From assembly GCF_022814865.1 (NCBI RefSeq), contig NZ_JAKVRD010000024.1, forward strand, positions 1-61,091: 61,091 bases of DNA, written 5' to 3'. Positions 25,583 to 33,458 of this stretch are shown piece after piece. The stretch is from Shimia aestuarii (GTDB taxonomy: Bacteria > Pseudomonadota > Alphaproteobacteria > Rhodobacterales > Rhodobacteraceae). How positions within the stretch are numbered: position 1 is the stretch's first letter; the number at the start of each line of letters is the position of its first letter. Both the position numbers and the translations under genes were made by a program. A model generated the notes under the pieces. That model was given only the letters and a program-made list of their open reading frames with translations. It had not been told where the DNA came from and did no database searches.

Positions 25583-26584
25583 TTAGTTCACCCGTGCGAC
25601 CACGTAGTCGGCAAGGTCGATGAGCATCTGGCGAATGGCATGCTCCGGCAGGGTCGCAATCGCCGCCTTGGCCTTCTCGGCCCAGGCCAGCGCGTCCTTG
25701 CGCGTCTCGACAAGCGCCGCGTGTTTCTCCAAAAGCGCCAGCGCATGATCAAGGTCGCCCTCGCCCTGCTTGCCCTTCTCGATGGTGCGCACCCAAAAGG
25801 CGCGCTCGTCTTCATCGGCCTTGGCCAACGCCTTGATCACCGGCAGGGTCAGCTTGCGTTCGCGGAAATCATCGCCCACGTTCTTGCCGGTCGCCTTGCT
25901 GTCGCCCTGATAATCCAGAAGATCATCAACGATCTGGAACGCGATCCCAAGCGCATCGCCATAATCGAAAAGCGCCTGCACATGGGCCGGATCGGCCCCG
26001 GCAATCACCCCGCCAACTTCCGTCGCCGCCGAGAAGAGCGCCGCCGTCTTGCCGCGCACGACCTGCAGGTAAACGCTCTCATCGGTGCGCAAATCCTGCG
26101 CCGCGGTGAGCTGAAGCACCTCGCCCTCGGCAATCGTCGCCGAGGCGTTCGACAGGATGCGCAGCACCTCGAGATTGCCCGTCTCCGTCATAAGCTGGAA
26201 CGAGCGTGAAAAAAGATAGTCGCCGACGAGAACCGAAGATTTGTTGTCCCAAAGAAGGTTCGCCGTCGGACGCCCCCGGCGCTGTGCGCTCTCGTCCACC
26301 ACGTCATCATGCAAGAGCGTCGCCGTGTGGATGAACTCCACCGTTGCCGCGAGATGGACGTGATAGGGGCCTTCATAGCCACAGAGCTGCGCCGCCGCGA
26401 GGGTGAGCATCGGGCGCAGGCGTTTGCCTCCCGCCCCAACAAGATGCGCCGTGACTTCCGGGATGCGCGGCGCGTGTTCGCTCGCCATGCGCTCCGTGAT
26501 AAGCGTATTCACGGCCTCCATATCCTCGGCCAGAACCGAGGCCAGCGCCTCGTGAGGTTTGGTAGCGGCTTGATCCAGACCCAT
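25583..26584 (-). CDS. Polyprenyl diphosphate synthase (octa/decaprenyl type)
   Basis: Trans-prenyltransferase that elongates farnesyl diphosphate to the long side chain of ubiquinone. 333 residues from the ATG at 26584. First aspartate-rich motif LHDDVVDES (about 93-101), second DDLLDYQGD (about 216-224), and the lysine/arginine GAGGKRLRPML near residue 55. A long-chain product is inferred from similarity to IspB/DdsA-type enzymes and from the ubiquinone-10 usual in Rhodobacterales; the UbiA at 57 kb would use it. Divergent from the DUF2007 gene. Confidence 0.9.
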   Translation of the reverse strand: MGLDQAATKPHEALASVLAEDMEAVNTLITERMASEHAPRIPEVTAHLVGAGGKRLRPMLTLAAAQLCGYEGPYHVHLAATVEFIHTATLLHDDVVDESAQRRGRPTANLLWDNKSSVLVGDYLFSRSFQLMTETGNLEVLRILSNASATIAEGEVLQLTAAQDLRTDESVYLQVVRGKTAALFSAATEVGGVIAGADPAHVQALFDYGDALGIAFQIVDDLLDYQGDSKATGKNVGDDFRERKLTLPVIKALAKADEDERAFWVRTIEKGKQGEGDLDHALALLEKHAALVETRKDALAWAEKAKAAIATLPEHAIRQMLIDLADYVVARVN

Positions 26585-26640
26585 CACTTCCCCGTCGCAG
26601 GTCTCGACATTGCCGTGCACCTGCCTTTACATCCCCAATC

Positions 26641-26856
26641 ATGAAAGAGCTTCTGCGCAGCAACGACCCTACAATCATCGCCTTTGCCTCGGCCCTTCTC
26701 CGAGGCGAGGGTATAGCCTGCTTTGAAATGGACGTAAATATGAGCGTTCTCGAGGGCTCCATCGGCATAATGCCGCGCCGCCTCATGGTGCGCGAGGGCG
26801 ACCTCGACGAGGCCGAAACCGTGATGCGCGACAACGAGGTGCCTCTGGGCCGATGA
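26641..26856 (+). CDS. DUF2007 small protein
   Basis: 71 residues, MKELLRSNDPTIIAFASALL followed by GEGIACFEMDVNMSVLEGSI and ending DEAETVMRDNEVPLGR. The alpha-beta pattern with an early helix and a variable loop is that of DUF2007, a GlnB-like fold family of putative signal transducers. No ribosome-binding site is evident. It overlaps the methyltransferase start by four bases (ATGA), so the two are coupled. Confidence 0.85.
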   Translation: MKELLRSNDPTIIAFASALLRGEGIACFEMDVNMSVLEGSIGIMPRRLMVREGDLDEAETVMRDNEVPLGR

Positions 26857-27605
26857 GTGGGATTAGCGAGAATGCCTATCTTGGCGGTCGCCTGACGATC
26901 CGCCAACCGGCGCAGGGCTATCGCGCCGGGGTCGATCCGGTGCTTCTGGCCGCCGCGACCGAAGCGCAGGCCGGGGATCGTGTGCTCGAACTGGGGTGTG
27001 GCGTCGGCACAGCCGCGCTCTGCCTTGCCGCGCGGGTGCCGGGCCTCGCGGTCACAGGGGTCGAGCTTCAGGCAGACTACGCCGCGCTGGCGCGCGAGAA
27101 CGCCGCCGCCAATGGCCTGCCGCTTGAGGTGATCGACGCCGATATCGCCGCCCTGCCCGAAACCCTGCGCCAGCAGCAGTTCAGCCAAGTGATCGCCAAC
27201 CCGCCCTATTTCGACCGCAACGCCGGTAGCCGCGCAGCGGATGCGGGCCGCGAAACAGCCATGGGAGAGGCCCTGCCGCTCGAGACATGGGTCGACATCG
27301 CCGCGCGCCGCCTTGCCCCCAAGGGCATCGCGACCTTCATCCACCGCGCCGAACGCCTGCCCGATCTGCTTTGTGCGATGCGCGGGCGCCTCGGCTCTCT
27401 CGAGTGCATCCCGCTGCAACCGCGCGCCCGCCGCGAGGCCAAGCTGATCCTCCTGCGCGGACGCAAGAATGGCCGCGCCGCTTTTCGCATCCATGCGCCC
27501 GTGGTGATGCACGAGGGCACCACGCATGAGAAAGACGGCGACGACTACACCCCAGAGATCAGCGCCGTGTTGCGCGACGGGGCCGCGCTGCCATTTCCGA
27601 AATAG
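26853..27605 (+). CDS. tRNA1(Val) N6-adenine methyltransferase-like protein
   Basis: 250 residues. SAM-binding motif VLELGCGVGTAALCLAARV at about 44-62, acidic VTGVELQ after strand 2, and the catalytic NPPY at about 114-117, the mark of N6-adenine or glutamine methyltransferases. The opening GGRLTIRQPAQGYRAGVDPVLLAAA matches the YfiC/TrmN6 group that modifies A37 of tRNA-Val. Neighbour DUF2007 gene overlaps by four bases. The convergent moeA ends three bases downstream. Confidence 0.87.
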   Translation: MSGISENAYLGGRLTIRQPAQGYRAGVDPVLLAAATEAQAGDRVLELGCGVGTAALCLAARVPGLAVTGVELQADYAALARENAAANGLPLEVIDADIAALPETLRQQQFSQVIANPPYFDRNAGSRAADAGRETAMGEALPLETWVDIAARRLAPKGIATFIHRAERLPDLLCAMRGRLGSLECIPLQPRARREAKLILLRGRKNGRAAFRIHAPVVMHEGTTHEKDGDDYTPEISAVLRDGAALPFPK

Positions 27606-27608
27606 CGC

Positions 27609-28868
27609 CTAAAGGCCGAACCCGGCATAGGGAATAAAGGCAACAGGCGTGTCGATCTCGACCTCCATCGCCCCATCCGGCAACTCGACCAACCCCTCGG
27701 CCCAGCTTAGCCCGCTGATCCGCCCGGAGCCTTCCGAGGCAAAGACCTCGGCCCGCCCGTCGCGCAGGCGGGCGCGGAGGTATTCCCGCCGACCCGGCTT
27801 TTTCGAGTTGCTGAACCCCGCCGGAAGCATGATCCGCATTGGCTCGTGCCAACCTTGCCCCGCCAAGAGGCCCATCGCGGGCCGCGCAAAGACCAAGGTG
27901 CAGACCATCGCCGCGACCGGGTTCCCCGGCAGGCCAAAGACCGGCACGCCCTGCCATAGACCAAGCGCCAGCGGGCGGCCCGGCTTCACCGCGATCCGCC
28001 AGAGGCTCATCGCGCCCGCCTCCTGCAAGAGGGCCGACATGTGGTCTTCGTCTCCCGCCGAGGCACCACCGGAGGTCAGGATCACATCAGCCCGCGCCGC
28101 CGCCTCGTCGAGCCTCTTGCGCAGCGCCGCGCGATCATCGGGCGCGCGGCCCATATCGACCGGCTCAAAGCCAAACCGCGTAATCATGGCAAGGAGCATG
28201 GGCCGGTTCGCGTCATAGACCTGATCCGCCCGCGCATCGGAGCCCGCCTCGGCAAGCTCGTCCCCTGTTGAGAGCACCGCAACCCGAAGCCGCGCCCGCA
28301 CGGGCACCGCGTCCTGCCCCGTCGCTGCCAGTAGCGCGAGGTCCGCAGGCCCGAGGCGACGCCCCGCCGCAAAGAGCAAATCGCCCTTTTCCACGTCTTC
28401 GCCCGCGCGCCGCGTATTGGCGCCTTTCTTGAGAGGCCCATGAAAGGCGATGCCCTTCCCGTCCGTCGTCACGTCTTCCTGAAGGATCACGGTGTCGACA
28501 CCCTCGGGAAGCGCAGCCCCCGTCAAGACGCGCACCGCATGGCCCGCGGGCAATACGTCACCGTATGGCGCACCCGCCGCCGCGCGCCCCTCCACAAGCG
28601 GCAAGACCTGCGGCCCCTCGACCACATCCGCGTGACGCAGCCCATACCCATCCACCGCCGTGTTCGCGACAGGCGGGTTCGCCCGAAGCGCCTGCACATC
28701 CTCGGCCAACACCCGGTCCAGCGCCTCGGCGAGCGGCACCGTCTCCGCCCCGGTCACTGGCCCCAGCCTCTCGCGCAGCAAGCCAAGCGCCTCATCCACC
28801 GGCGTCCAATGCGTCCCAGCAGGCAGCGCAAAGCAATCGTCGCGCAAGGGGGGCGGTGTCAGCGTCAA
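27609..28868 (-). CDS. moeA: Molybdopterin molybdenumtransferase MoeA
   Basis: MoeA inserts molybdate into adenylylated molybdopterin. The 419-residue reading starts at a TTG whose TTGA overlaps the mobB stop, with GGAGGTGGGG just upstream. A longer in-frame start at 28907 has no ribosome-binding site. Typical segments are ANPPVANTAVDGYGLR (the conserved D/GYAL region), the MPT-binding LSTGDELAEAG, SGGASAGDEDHM and VFGLPGNPVAA. It is the last gene of the minus-strand fdhD-mobA-mobB-moeA series. Confidence 0.94.
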   Translation of the reverse strand: MTLTPPPLRDDCFALPAGTHWTPVDEALGLLRERLGPVTGAETVPLAEALDRVLAEDVQALRANPPVANTAVDGYGLRHADVVEGPQVLPLVEGRAAAGAPYGDVLPAGHAVRVLTGAALPEGVDTVILQEDVTTDGKGIAFHGPLKKGANTRRAGEDVEKGDLLFAAGRRLGPADLALLAATGQDAVPVRARLRVAVLSTGDELAEAGSDARADQVYDANRPMLLAMITRFGFEPVDMGRAPDDRAALRKRLDEAAARADVILTSGGASAGDEDHMSALLQEAGAMSLWRIAVKPGRPLALGLWQGVPVFGLPGNPVAAMVCTLVFARPAMGLLAGQGWHEPMRIMLPAGFSNSKKPGRREYLRARLRDGRAEVFASEGSGRISGLSWAEGLVELPDGAMEVEIDTPVAFIPYAGFGL

Positions 28869-29356
28869 AGCCCCACCTCCCGCAGAATGAAATCTGCAAT
28901 CGCGCAAGTGTCGTTGAGATCAAACACCGGACGGTCAACCTCGACCGCGCTATCGGCCGCCACAGCGCGGATCGTGTCATCCTCCGGCGCGATGAGCGGG
29001 TTGCCCGTCTCCGCGCGGAACGCCTCGACCTTGGGATGGCGGTCTCGCTTGTAGCCCTCGACCAACACGAGATCGACAGGTGCGAGCTGCGTCAGAAGCG
29101 CCTCAAGCGTCGGCTCTTCCTCGTCGCGCAACTCATGCATCAAGGCCCAGCGATTGCCCGACGCCAAAAGAACCTCCGACGCCCCGGCAACGCGATGGCG
29201 GTGGCTATCCTTGCCCGGTTGATCCACATCGAACGTATGATGCGCATGCTTGACCGTGGACACGGAGACCCCCCGCCCCGTGATCTCGGCGACAAGCCGC
29301 TCCATAAGGCCCGTCTTGCCCGCGTTCTTCCATCCCGTAACGCCGTAAATCCGCAT
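28865..29356 (-). CDS. mobB: Molybdopterin-guanine dinucleotide biosynthesis protein B
   Basis: 163-residue GTPase-like partner of MobA. The P-loop GWKNAGKTGL is at about 8-17, followed by VSTVKHAHH and LVLVEGYKRDRHPKVE, all characteristic of MobB. The start ATG is five bases after the mobA stop, and the stop is shared with the moeA TTG start. The frame is open far upstream through mobA, but MRIYGVTGWKNAGKT is the normal beginning. Confidence 0.94.
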   Translation of the reverse strand: MRIYGVTGWKNAGKTGLMERLVAEITGRGVSVSTVKHAHHTFDVDQPGKDSHRHRVAGASEVLLASGNRWALMHELRDEEEPTLEALLTQLAPVDLVLVEGYKRDRHPKVEAFRAETGNPLIAPEDDTIRAVAADSAVEVDRPVFDLNDTCAIADFILREVGL

Positions 29357-29360
29357 GAGC

Positions 29361-29978
29361 CTACCTTTGCACGAGACGCCGCGCCGTGGCGAGGTCTTCG
29401 GGTGTGTTGATATTGAAAAACGGGTCCTGTTCTGCGCTCTCAAAAATCGCTTCGCGCCCGCCATGCTGATCCGTCCAAAGAACCACCTTGCGCAAGCCCC
29501 CTTCGAGTGCCGCGCGCAGATCGTCGCGCAACGCCACGGGCCAGAGGCCAAAGGTCGGTTGCCGCCAGATCTTGCCCGTCTCCGCATCCCGGCTTGCCGC
29601 AAGGACCAGTGGCGCCTTCATGCCCACGGCCTCCGTCTCAAGCCGCGCAACAAGGTCGGTCGGGAAGAACGGTGTATCGGCGGCGGCGGTCACGATCCGA
29701 TCCGCCCCCTGCTCCGCCGCCCAGTCCAACCCCGCCAGCACACCCGCCAACGGCCCCGGATGATCCGGCAACGTGTCGGGCAGGACCGGCAGCCCCGTAT
29801 CGGCAAACCGCGCCGCGTCGCCATTGGCGTTGAGCGCCAAGCCCGCGACCTGCGCCCCAAGGCGGTCAATCACCCGATCCAAAAGGCTCTGCCCTCCGAC
29901 CTCAAGCCGCCCCTTGTCGCCGCCGCCCATCCGCGTCGCCTTGCCCCCGGCAAGGATGATTCCCAATGGTTTCTGCAT
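29361..29978 (-). CDS. mobA: Molybdenum cofactor guanylyltransferase
   Basis: MobA joins GMP to molybdopterin to form the MGD cofactor used by DMSO-reductase-family enzymes, including formate dehydrogenases. 205 residues with the nucleotidyltransferase signature LAGGKATRMGGGDKG at about 9-23, DTLPDHPGPLAGVLAGL, AADTPFF and a C-terminal NINTPEDL. It starts six bases after the fdhD stop. MGD synthesis next to fdhD indicates a molybdenum- or tungsten-dependent formate dehydrogenase elsewhere in the genome. Confidence 0.95.
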   Translation of the reverse strand: MQKPLGIILAGGKATRMGGGDKGRLEVGGQSLLDRVIDRLGAQVAGLALNANGDAARFADTGLPVLPDTLPDHPGPLAGVLAGLDWAAEQGADRIVTAAADTPFFPTDLVARLETEAVGMKAPLVLAASRDAETGKIWRQPTFGLWPVALRDDLRAALEGGLRKVVLWTDQHGGREAIFESAEQDPFFNINTPEDLATARRLVQR

Positions 29979-29984
29979 CCCGGC

Positions 29985-30878
29985 CTAGTCCTTGCCCGCC
30001 GATTTGCGACGATGTTTCTTATCCTCCTGCGGAACATCCGCCGGGTCCGCATCGCGGATCAGCCGGTGATCGCCGCTAAGACAGGTGAAGCGATGCCCTC
30101 GGAGCCGCCCGATCAGCGTCAGCCCAACCTGCTCGGCAATCTCCACGCCCCAGGCGGTAAAACCCGAGCGCGAAGCGAGGATCGGGATCCCCATATGCGC
30201 CGTCTTGATGACCATCTCCGAGGTGAGCCGCCCCGTTGTATAAAGAACCTTGTCCGCCGCCTCCGTGCCCGTGTCGAGCATCCAGCCCGCCACCTTGTCG
30301 ACCGCGTTATGGCGGCCCACGTCCTCCATATAGACAAGCGGCCTGTCGCCCTGGCACAGCACCGTGCCATGGATAGCCCCCGCCTCGAGATAGAGCGACG
30401 GGGTGCGGTTGATCTTCTGCGCCAGTGTATAAAGCTCCGAGGTGCGTAGGCTGGCCTCCGGCAGCACCAGCCCCTCAAGCCCCTCCATCATGTCGCCGAA
30501 CACTGTCCCCACGGCACAGCCCGAAGTCCGTGTCTTCTTGGCAAGTTTTTCCTCGTGGTCGGTTTCCTGCGCAGTGCGCACGACCACCGTCTCAAGCTCT
30601 TCGTCGAAATCAACCCTGGTGACTCTATCCGTCGGCGATAGCATCCCCTGGTTGCGAAGGAACCCAAGCGCGAGATATTCCGGATAGTCGCCAATCGTCA
30701 TGGCCGTCACGATCTCGCGGGCGTTGAGGAAAATCGTCAGCGGGCGTTCTTCCACGACCTGCACCTCGACCGGCGCACCTGCCTGATCGCGCCCCGAAAC
30801 CACCCGTTGCAACCGCGCGGCCGTCGGGTCAGGGGCGATAAGATAGTCGTCAATGTCGCGTGACGTCGCCAATTGCAT
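29985..30878 (-). CDS. fdhD: Formate dehydrogenase accessory sulfurtransferase FdhD
   Basis: FdhD transfers sulfur from IscS to the bis-MGD cofactor of formate dehydrogenase. With the ATG at 30878 it has 297 residues. The start is uncertain: AAGGAG directly abuts this ATG and is better spaced for the TTG two codons later (30872), while a GTG lies three codons before. The active-site loop is TSGCAVGT (Cys121 from this start), keeping the first cysteine of the CxxC pair known in E. coli and replacing the second with glycine. Other marks are YMEDVGRHNAVDKVAG and TTGRLTSEMV. A lysine-rich tail ends the protein. It heads the mobA-mobB-moeA series. Confidence 0.92.
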   Translation of the reverse strand: MQLATSRDIDDYLIAPDPTAARLQRVVSGRDQAGAPVEVQVVEERPLTIFLNAREIVTAMTIGDYPEYLALGFLRNQGMLSPTDRVTRVDFDEELETVVVRTAQETDHEEKLAKKTRTSGCAVGTVFGDMMEGLEGLVLPEASLRTSELYTLAQKINRTPSLYLEAGAIHGTVLCQGDRPLVYMEDVGRHNAVDKVAGWMLDTGTEAADKVLYTTGRLTSEMVIKTAHMGIPILASRSGFTAWGVEIAEQVGLTLIGRLRGHRFTCLSGDHRLIRDADPADVPQEDKKHRRKSAGKD

Positions 30879-30902
30879 CTCCTTCACAAGCGGGATAGTC
30901 GG

Positions 30903-30918
30903 TTGTGGTATACATCAA
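30903..30918. promoter_or_regulatory. Imperfect palindrome TTG-N2-GTATAC-N2-CAA, candidate operator
   Basis: The 16-base site lies in the short region between divergent fdhD and azlC. The central GTATAC with outer TTG/CAA arms resembles operators of GntR/FadR-type regulators. It also overlaps a possible TATACAT -10 for azlC. No regulator gene is adjacent. Confidence 0.35.
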
Positions 30919-30932
30919 TCTAGGGGCAAGTC

Positions 30933-31646
30933 ATGGCCGCCTCCACCACCAATTCCGCCTATTGGAAAGGCTTTCGCGACGGGATTCCCTTTATCCTCGT
31001 GGTGACGCCTTTTGCCCTGCTCTTCGGCGTCGTGGCGACCGAATCCGGCCTCAATCTCCTTGAAACAATGGGGTTTTCCATTGTCGTCATCGCTGGCGCG
31101 TCGCAGTTCACGGCGTTGCAGCTGATGAATGACAACGCGCCGACCCTGATCGTGATCCTCTCGGCGCTGGCGGTCAACCTGCGGATGGCGATGTATTCCG
31201 CCTCCCTAACGCCCTATGTCGGCAAGGCGCCGATCTGGAAGCGTGCCTTCATCGCCTATTTCATGGTCGATCAGGCCTATGCCATGTCCATCGTCACCTA
31301 CGAGACCCGCCCCGAGATGAGCGTTGCGGCGCGCGTGTCGTATTACTTCGGCGTCGTTACCCCCATCGTGCCGCTCTGGTATCTCTTTACCCTCGTCGGC
31401 GCGATGGTCGGCCAGTCGATCCCGCCGGAAATGGCGCTCGATTTCGCCGTGCCGATCACCTTTATCGCGATGATCGGGCCAATGCTGCGCACGCCTGCAC
31501 ACGTGGCCGCCGCCGTGGTTTCGGTCGCTCTGGCGATAGGCTTTGCCTGGGTGCCTTACAATCTTGGCCTGATCATCGCGGCCCTCGGCGCCATGGTGAC
31601 CGGAGCCCAGGCGGAACTCTGGTTCGCACGAAAGGCCGGGTCATGA
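30933..31646 (+). CDS. azlC: AzlC-family branched-chain amino acid exporter subunit
   Basis: 237 residues with about six or seven membrane helices. Typical AzlC sequence elements are the opening GFRDGIPFILVVTPFALLFG, the VIAGASQFTALQLM segment and NLRMAMYSASLTPY. Together with the small AzlD it exports branched-chain amino acids or analogues. AGGGGCAAG precedes the ATG. The azlD start overlaps its stop as ATGA. Confidence 0.9.
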   Translation: MAASTTNSAYWKGFRDGIPFILVVTPFALLFGVVATESGLNLLETMGFSIVVIAGASQFTALQLMNDNAPTLIVILSALAVNLRMAMYSASLTPYVGKAPIWKRAFIAYFMVDQAYAMSIVTYETRPEMSVAARVSYYFGVVTPIVPLWYLFTLVGAMVGQSIPPEMALDFAVPITFIAMIGPMLRTPAHVAAAVVSVALAIGFAWVPYNLGLIIAALGAMVTGAQAELWFARKAGS

Positions 31647-31969
31647 CCGATACAGCCACCACTTGGTTTATCATCTTCGCGCTCGGCATCGGGACATTCG
31701 TGCTGCGGTTCTTTTTCATCGGCATCATTGGCGATCGCGAACTGCCAGCTTGGGTCTTGCGCCACCTGCGCTATACCGCCGTCGCGGTGCTGCCGGGCCT
31801 CGTCGCGCCCTTGGTCCTTTGGCCCGCCGCCACAGATGGCCAGCCCGACCCGGCCCGCCTTGCCGCCGCGCTTGTGACGCTGACGGTCGGCTACCTGACG
31901 AAAAACGTGATCTACGCAATTCTCGGCGGCGCCGCGACGCTCTATCTCGGGCTCTACCTCGTCGGCTAG
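31643..31969 (+). CDS. azlD: AzlD-family branched-chain amino acid transport subunit
   Basis: 108 residues with four membrane helices, and the family segments FALGIGTFVLRFFFIG, RHLRYTAVAVLPGLVAPLVL and LTVGYLTKNVIYAILGG. It pairs with AzlC, with which it overlaps by four bases. A 3'-flanking repeat (copy C) begins ten bases after the stop. Confidence 0.9.
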   Translation: MTDTATTWFIIFALGIGTFVLRFFFIGIIGDRELPAWVLRHLRYTAVAVLPGLVAPLVLWPAATDGQPDPARLAAALVTLTVGYLTKNVIYAILGGAATLYLGLYLVG

Positions 31970-31979
31970 AGACCGGCGC

Positions 31980-32050
31980 CGCTCTTCCTCTTGCCGGAAA
32001 TATCCCGGGGTGAATTGCCTGCCTTGGCAGGCAAGAGGGGCTGGCCCCTC
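31980..32050 (+). repeat. 3'-flanking dispersed repeat, copy C
   Basis: GCTCTTCCTCTTGCCGG and AAATATCCCGGGGTGAAT are followed by hairpins TTGCCTGCC-TT-GGCAGGCAA (32015-32034) and GAGGGGC-TG-GCCCCTC (32035-32050). It follows azlD in sense orientation. The arm sequence of the first hairpin differs from copy B while remaining fully paired. Confidence 0.75.
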
Positions 32051-32079
32051 ACCCGTGGTCGTTGCAAGAAAACGACGCC

Positions 32080-32739
32080 TTACTCGTCTGCGGCTTCTGC
32101 CTCGGCCCGGCGACGCGCACGGGTCTCTGCCACGCGCTCGGCATTGAAGGCAGCAAGCACCTTGGATTTGTCGTCGCCGTCATATTCGAACAATTCGCGC
32201 GTGCGCGGCCCTTTCTTGGCAAAGGCTTCCATGAGCTTGTTCGGATAGTAGGTCGCGGGCATGTCCTCGAACCCCGGCACGCCTTGCAACAGACGCCCGG
32301 TGCTGAGCGCGCATTGCGATTGCGGCACGGCCCCATAGGCTTGCGCCCGGCGTAGGGCAATCTCGGCCACCTCTGGCGACACGTCGAGTTCCTGGATGAT
32401 GACGTGATAGGTCTCGCGGGCATGGAAGCGCGTGTAGACATCCACCATCTTCGGCGTCATGCCGTAGACAACATCGCCGCGCGCGACGATGCTTTCGGCA
32501 CGGAAACTCCCCGCCGGATCCCAGGCCACGCGCTGCGAACCATTGATGAGAAGCGAGGTATGCGCGCCTGCACCGGTATCGTTGCTGACCATCGTGTAGA
32601 GGGTCAGCCGCGGCGGGCCGTCATGGCTATAGGCAACCTGCCGGATCTGCTCGTCCGAGGCATTCTCTTCGTTGACCGCGCATCCCGCGATAAGAACAGC
32701 CGCACAAAGCGCCACACAAAGGCGAAACACACGCATCAT
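32080..32739 (-). CDS. Lipoprotein, possibly NlpC/P60-like (permuted papain fold)
   Basis: 219 residues with a signal peptide and lipobox LIAGC (Cys20). The mature part holds a GAHTSLLINGSQRVAWDPAG segment (His60) and, about 80 residues later, SQCALSTGRLLQG (Cys143). The order His first, Cys second, with HTSLLI before a strand and C-A-L-S-T starting a helix, resembles the circularly permuted NlpC/P60 (YiiX-like) proteins. That assignment is an inference from pattern only. The C-terminus is an arginine/alanine/glutamate-rich helix. It is probably attached to the outer membrane. It follows the oxidase subunit gene on the same strand. Confidence 0.72.
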   Translation of the reverse strand: MMRVFRLCVALCAAVLIAGCAVNEENASDEQIRQVAYSHDGPPRLTLYTMVSNDTGAGAHTSLLINGSQRVAWDPAGSFRAESIVARGDVVYGMTPKMVDVYTRFHARETYHVIIQELDVSPEVAEIALRRAQAYGAVPQSQCALSTGRLLQGVPGFEDMPATYYPNKLMEAFAKKGPRTRELFEYDGDDKSKVLAAFNAERVAETRARRRAEAEAADE

Positions 32740-32773
32740 CGGGATATCCCCCGGACAAGAGAAAAGAAAAGGC

Positions 32774-32908
32774 TTAGCTGTTCACCAGCGCCATGAAGAT
32801 CAGGATACCGATCGCCGTGCAGGCGACATAGATCGCTGCCTTGATGAAACCGGCAAAGGTCTTTTCCTGAACCGAGGTATCCATAGTTCCGTGCTTGTGA
32901 TCAGCCAT
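32774..32908 (-). CDS. aa3-type cytochrome c oxidase subunit IV
   Basis: 44 residues: MADHKHGTMDTSVQEKTFAG followed by one membrane helix (about 22-42, AAIYVACTAIGILIFMAL). This matches the small bacterial subunit IV of the aa3 oxidase (COX4_pro_2), known from Rhodobacter and Paracoccus. AAGGAAA lies upstream of the ATG. As usual it is separate from the main cox operon. The two flanking genes on the same strand are not obviously linked to respiration. Confidence 0.88.
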   Translation of the reverse strand: MADHKHGTMDTSVQEKTFAGFIKAAIYVACTAIGILIFMALVNS

Positions 32909-32995
32909 GAGAGCGTTTCCTTCCGTAAATCCTGATCCTTGATTAGCGGATTCGAAATCGCCTGTCACCACGTCAATACGCCGCTCGGGCCGGGT

Positions 32996-33454
32996 TTACT
33001 CGCCCGCTTTCTCAAGATCGGCAGCAAGCCGAAAGCCAATCCGCGTCGGCGCCTCTTCATTGGCCATTTTCGGCAGCGCCCGAAGCATCACCGAAAGCTG
33101 GCTCACATGCTGCACGAGCTGCGTCTTGATACCGCTCGAATCGCTTCCGTAGAAAGTGATCATGTCGGGATCGAAGAACCCCATGCCCTCGATCCGAAGC
33201 ACGCCCGCATCGCCGCCGGTAAAGCCCATGGCGACCTCGTGCTCGTTGTCGAGCTGTTCCTCGAAGTTCTGGATATAGAGGATGAGCCGCTCATAGGCCC
33301 ATTCCGCCGGGCTTTTCTGCGCCACGGGCTTGGCATTGATCGCTTGCGGCTTGTCTTCGCCACCCGCAGCATCCGGATCGGCATGGGCGTCGTGTCGTCG
33401 TGGCAGGATGGCCGCTTCTGCAAGTTCCACCGAAGTCTCGATCCCGTCACCCAT
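32996..33454 (-). CDS. Conserved hypothetical protein (DUF6173-like)
   Basis: 152 residues starting MGDGIETSVELAEAAILP four bases after the preceding hydrolase stop. After a disordered acidic region it has a compact domain from about residue 46: EWAYERLILYIQNFEEQL, HEVAMGFTGGDAGVLRIEGM and FYGSDSSGIKTQLVQHVSQL. I associate this with DUF6173 of Rhodobacterales from memory, with moderate certainty. No membrane helix or catalytic motif is evident. It is likely co-transcribed with the acyl-CoA dehydrogenase and metallohydrolase genes upstream. Confidence 0.75.
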   Translation of the reverse strand: MGDGIETSVELAEAAILPRRHDAHADPDAAGGEDKPQAINAKPVAQKSPAEWAYERLILYIQNFEEQLDNEHEVAMGFTGGDAGVLRIEGMGFFDPDMITFYGSDSSGIKTQLVQHVSQLSVMLRALPKMANEEAPTRIGFRLAADLEKAGE

Positions 33455-33458
33455 TCCA

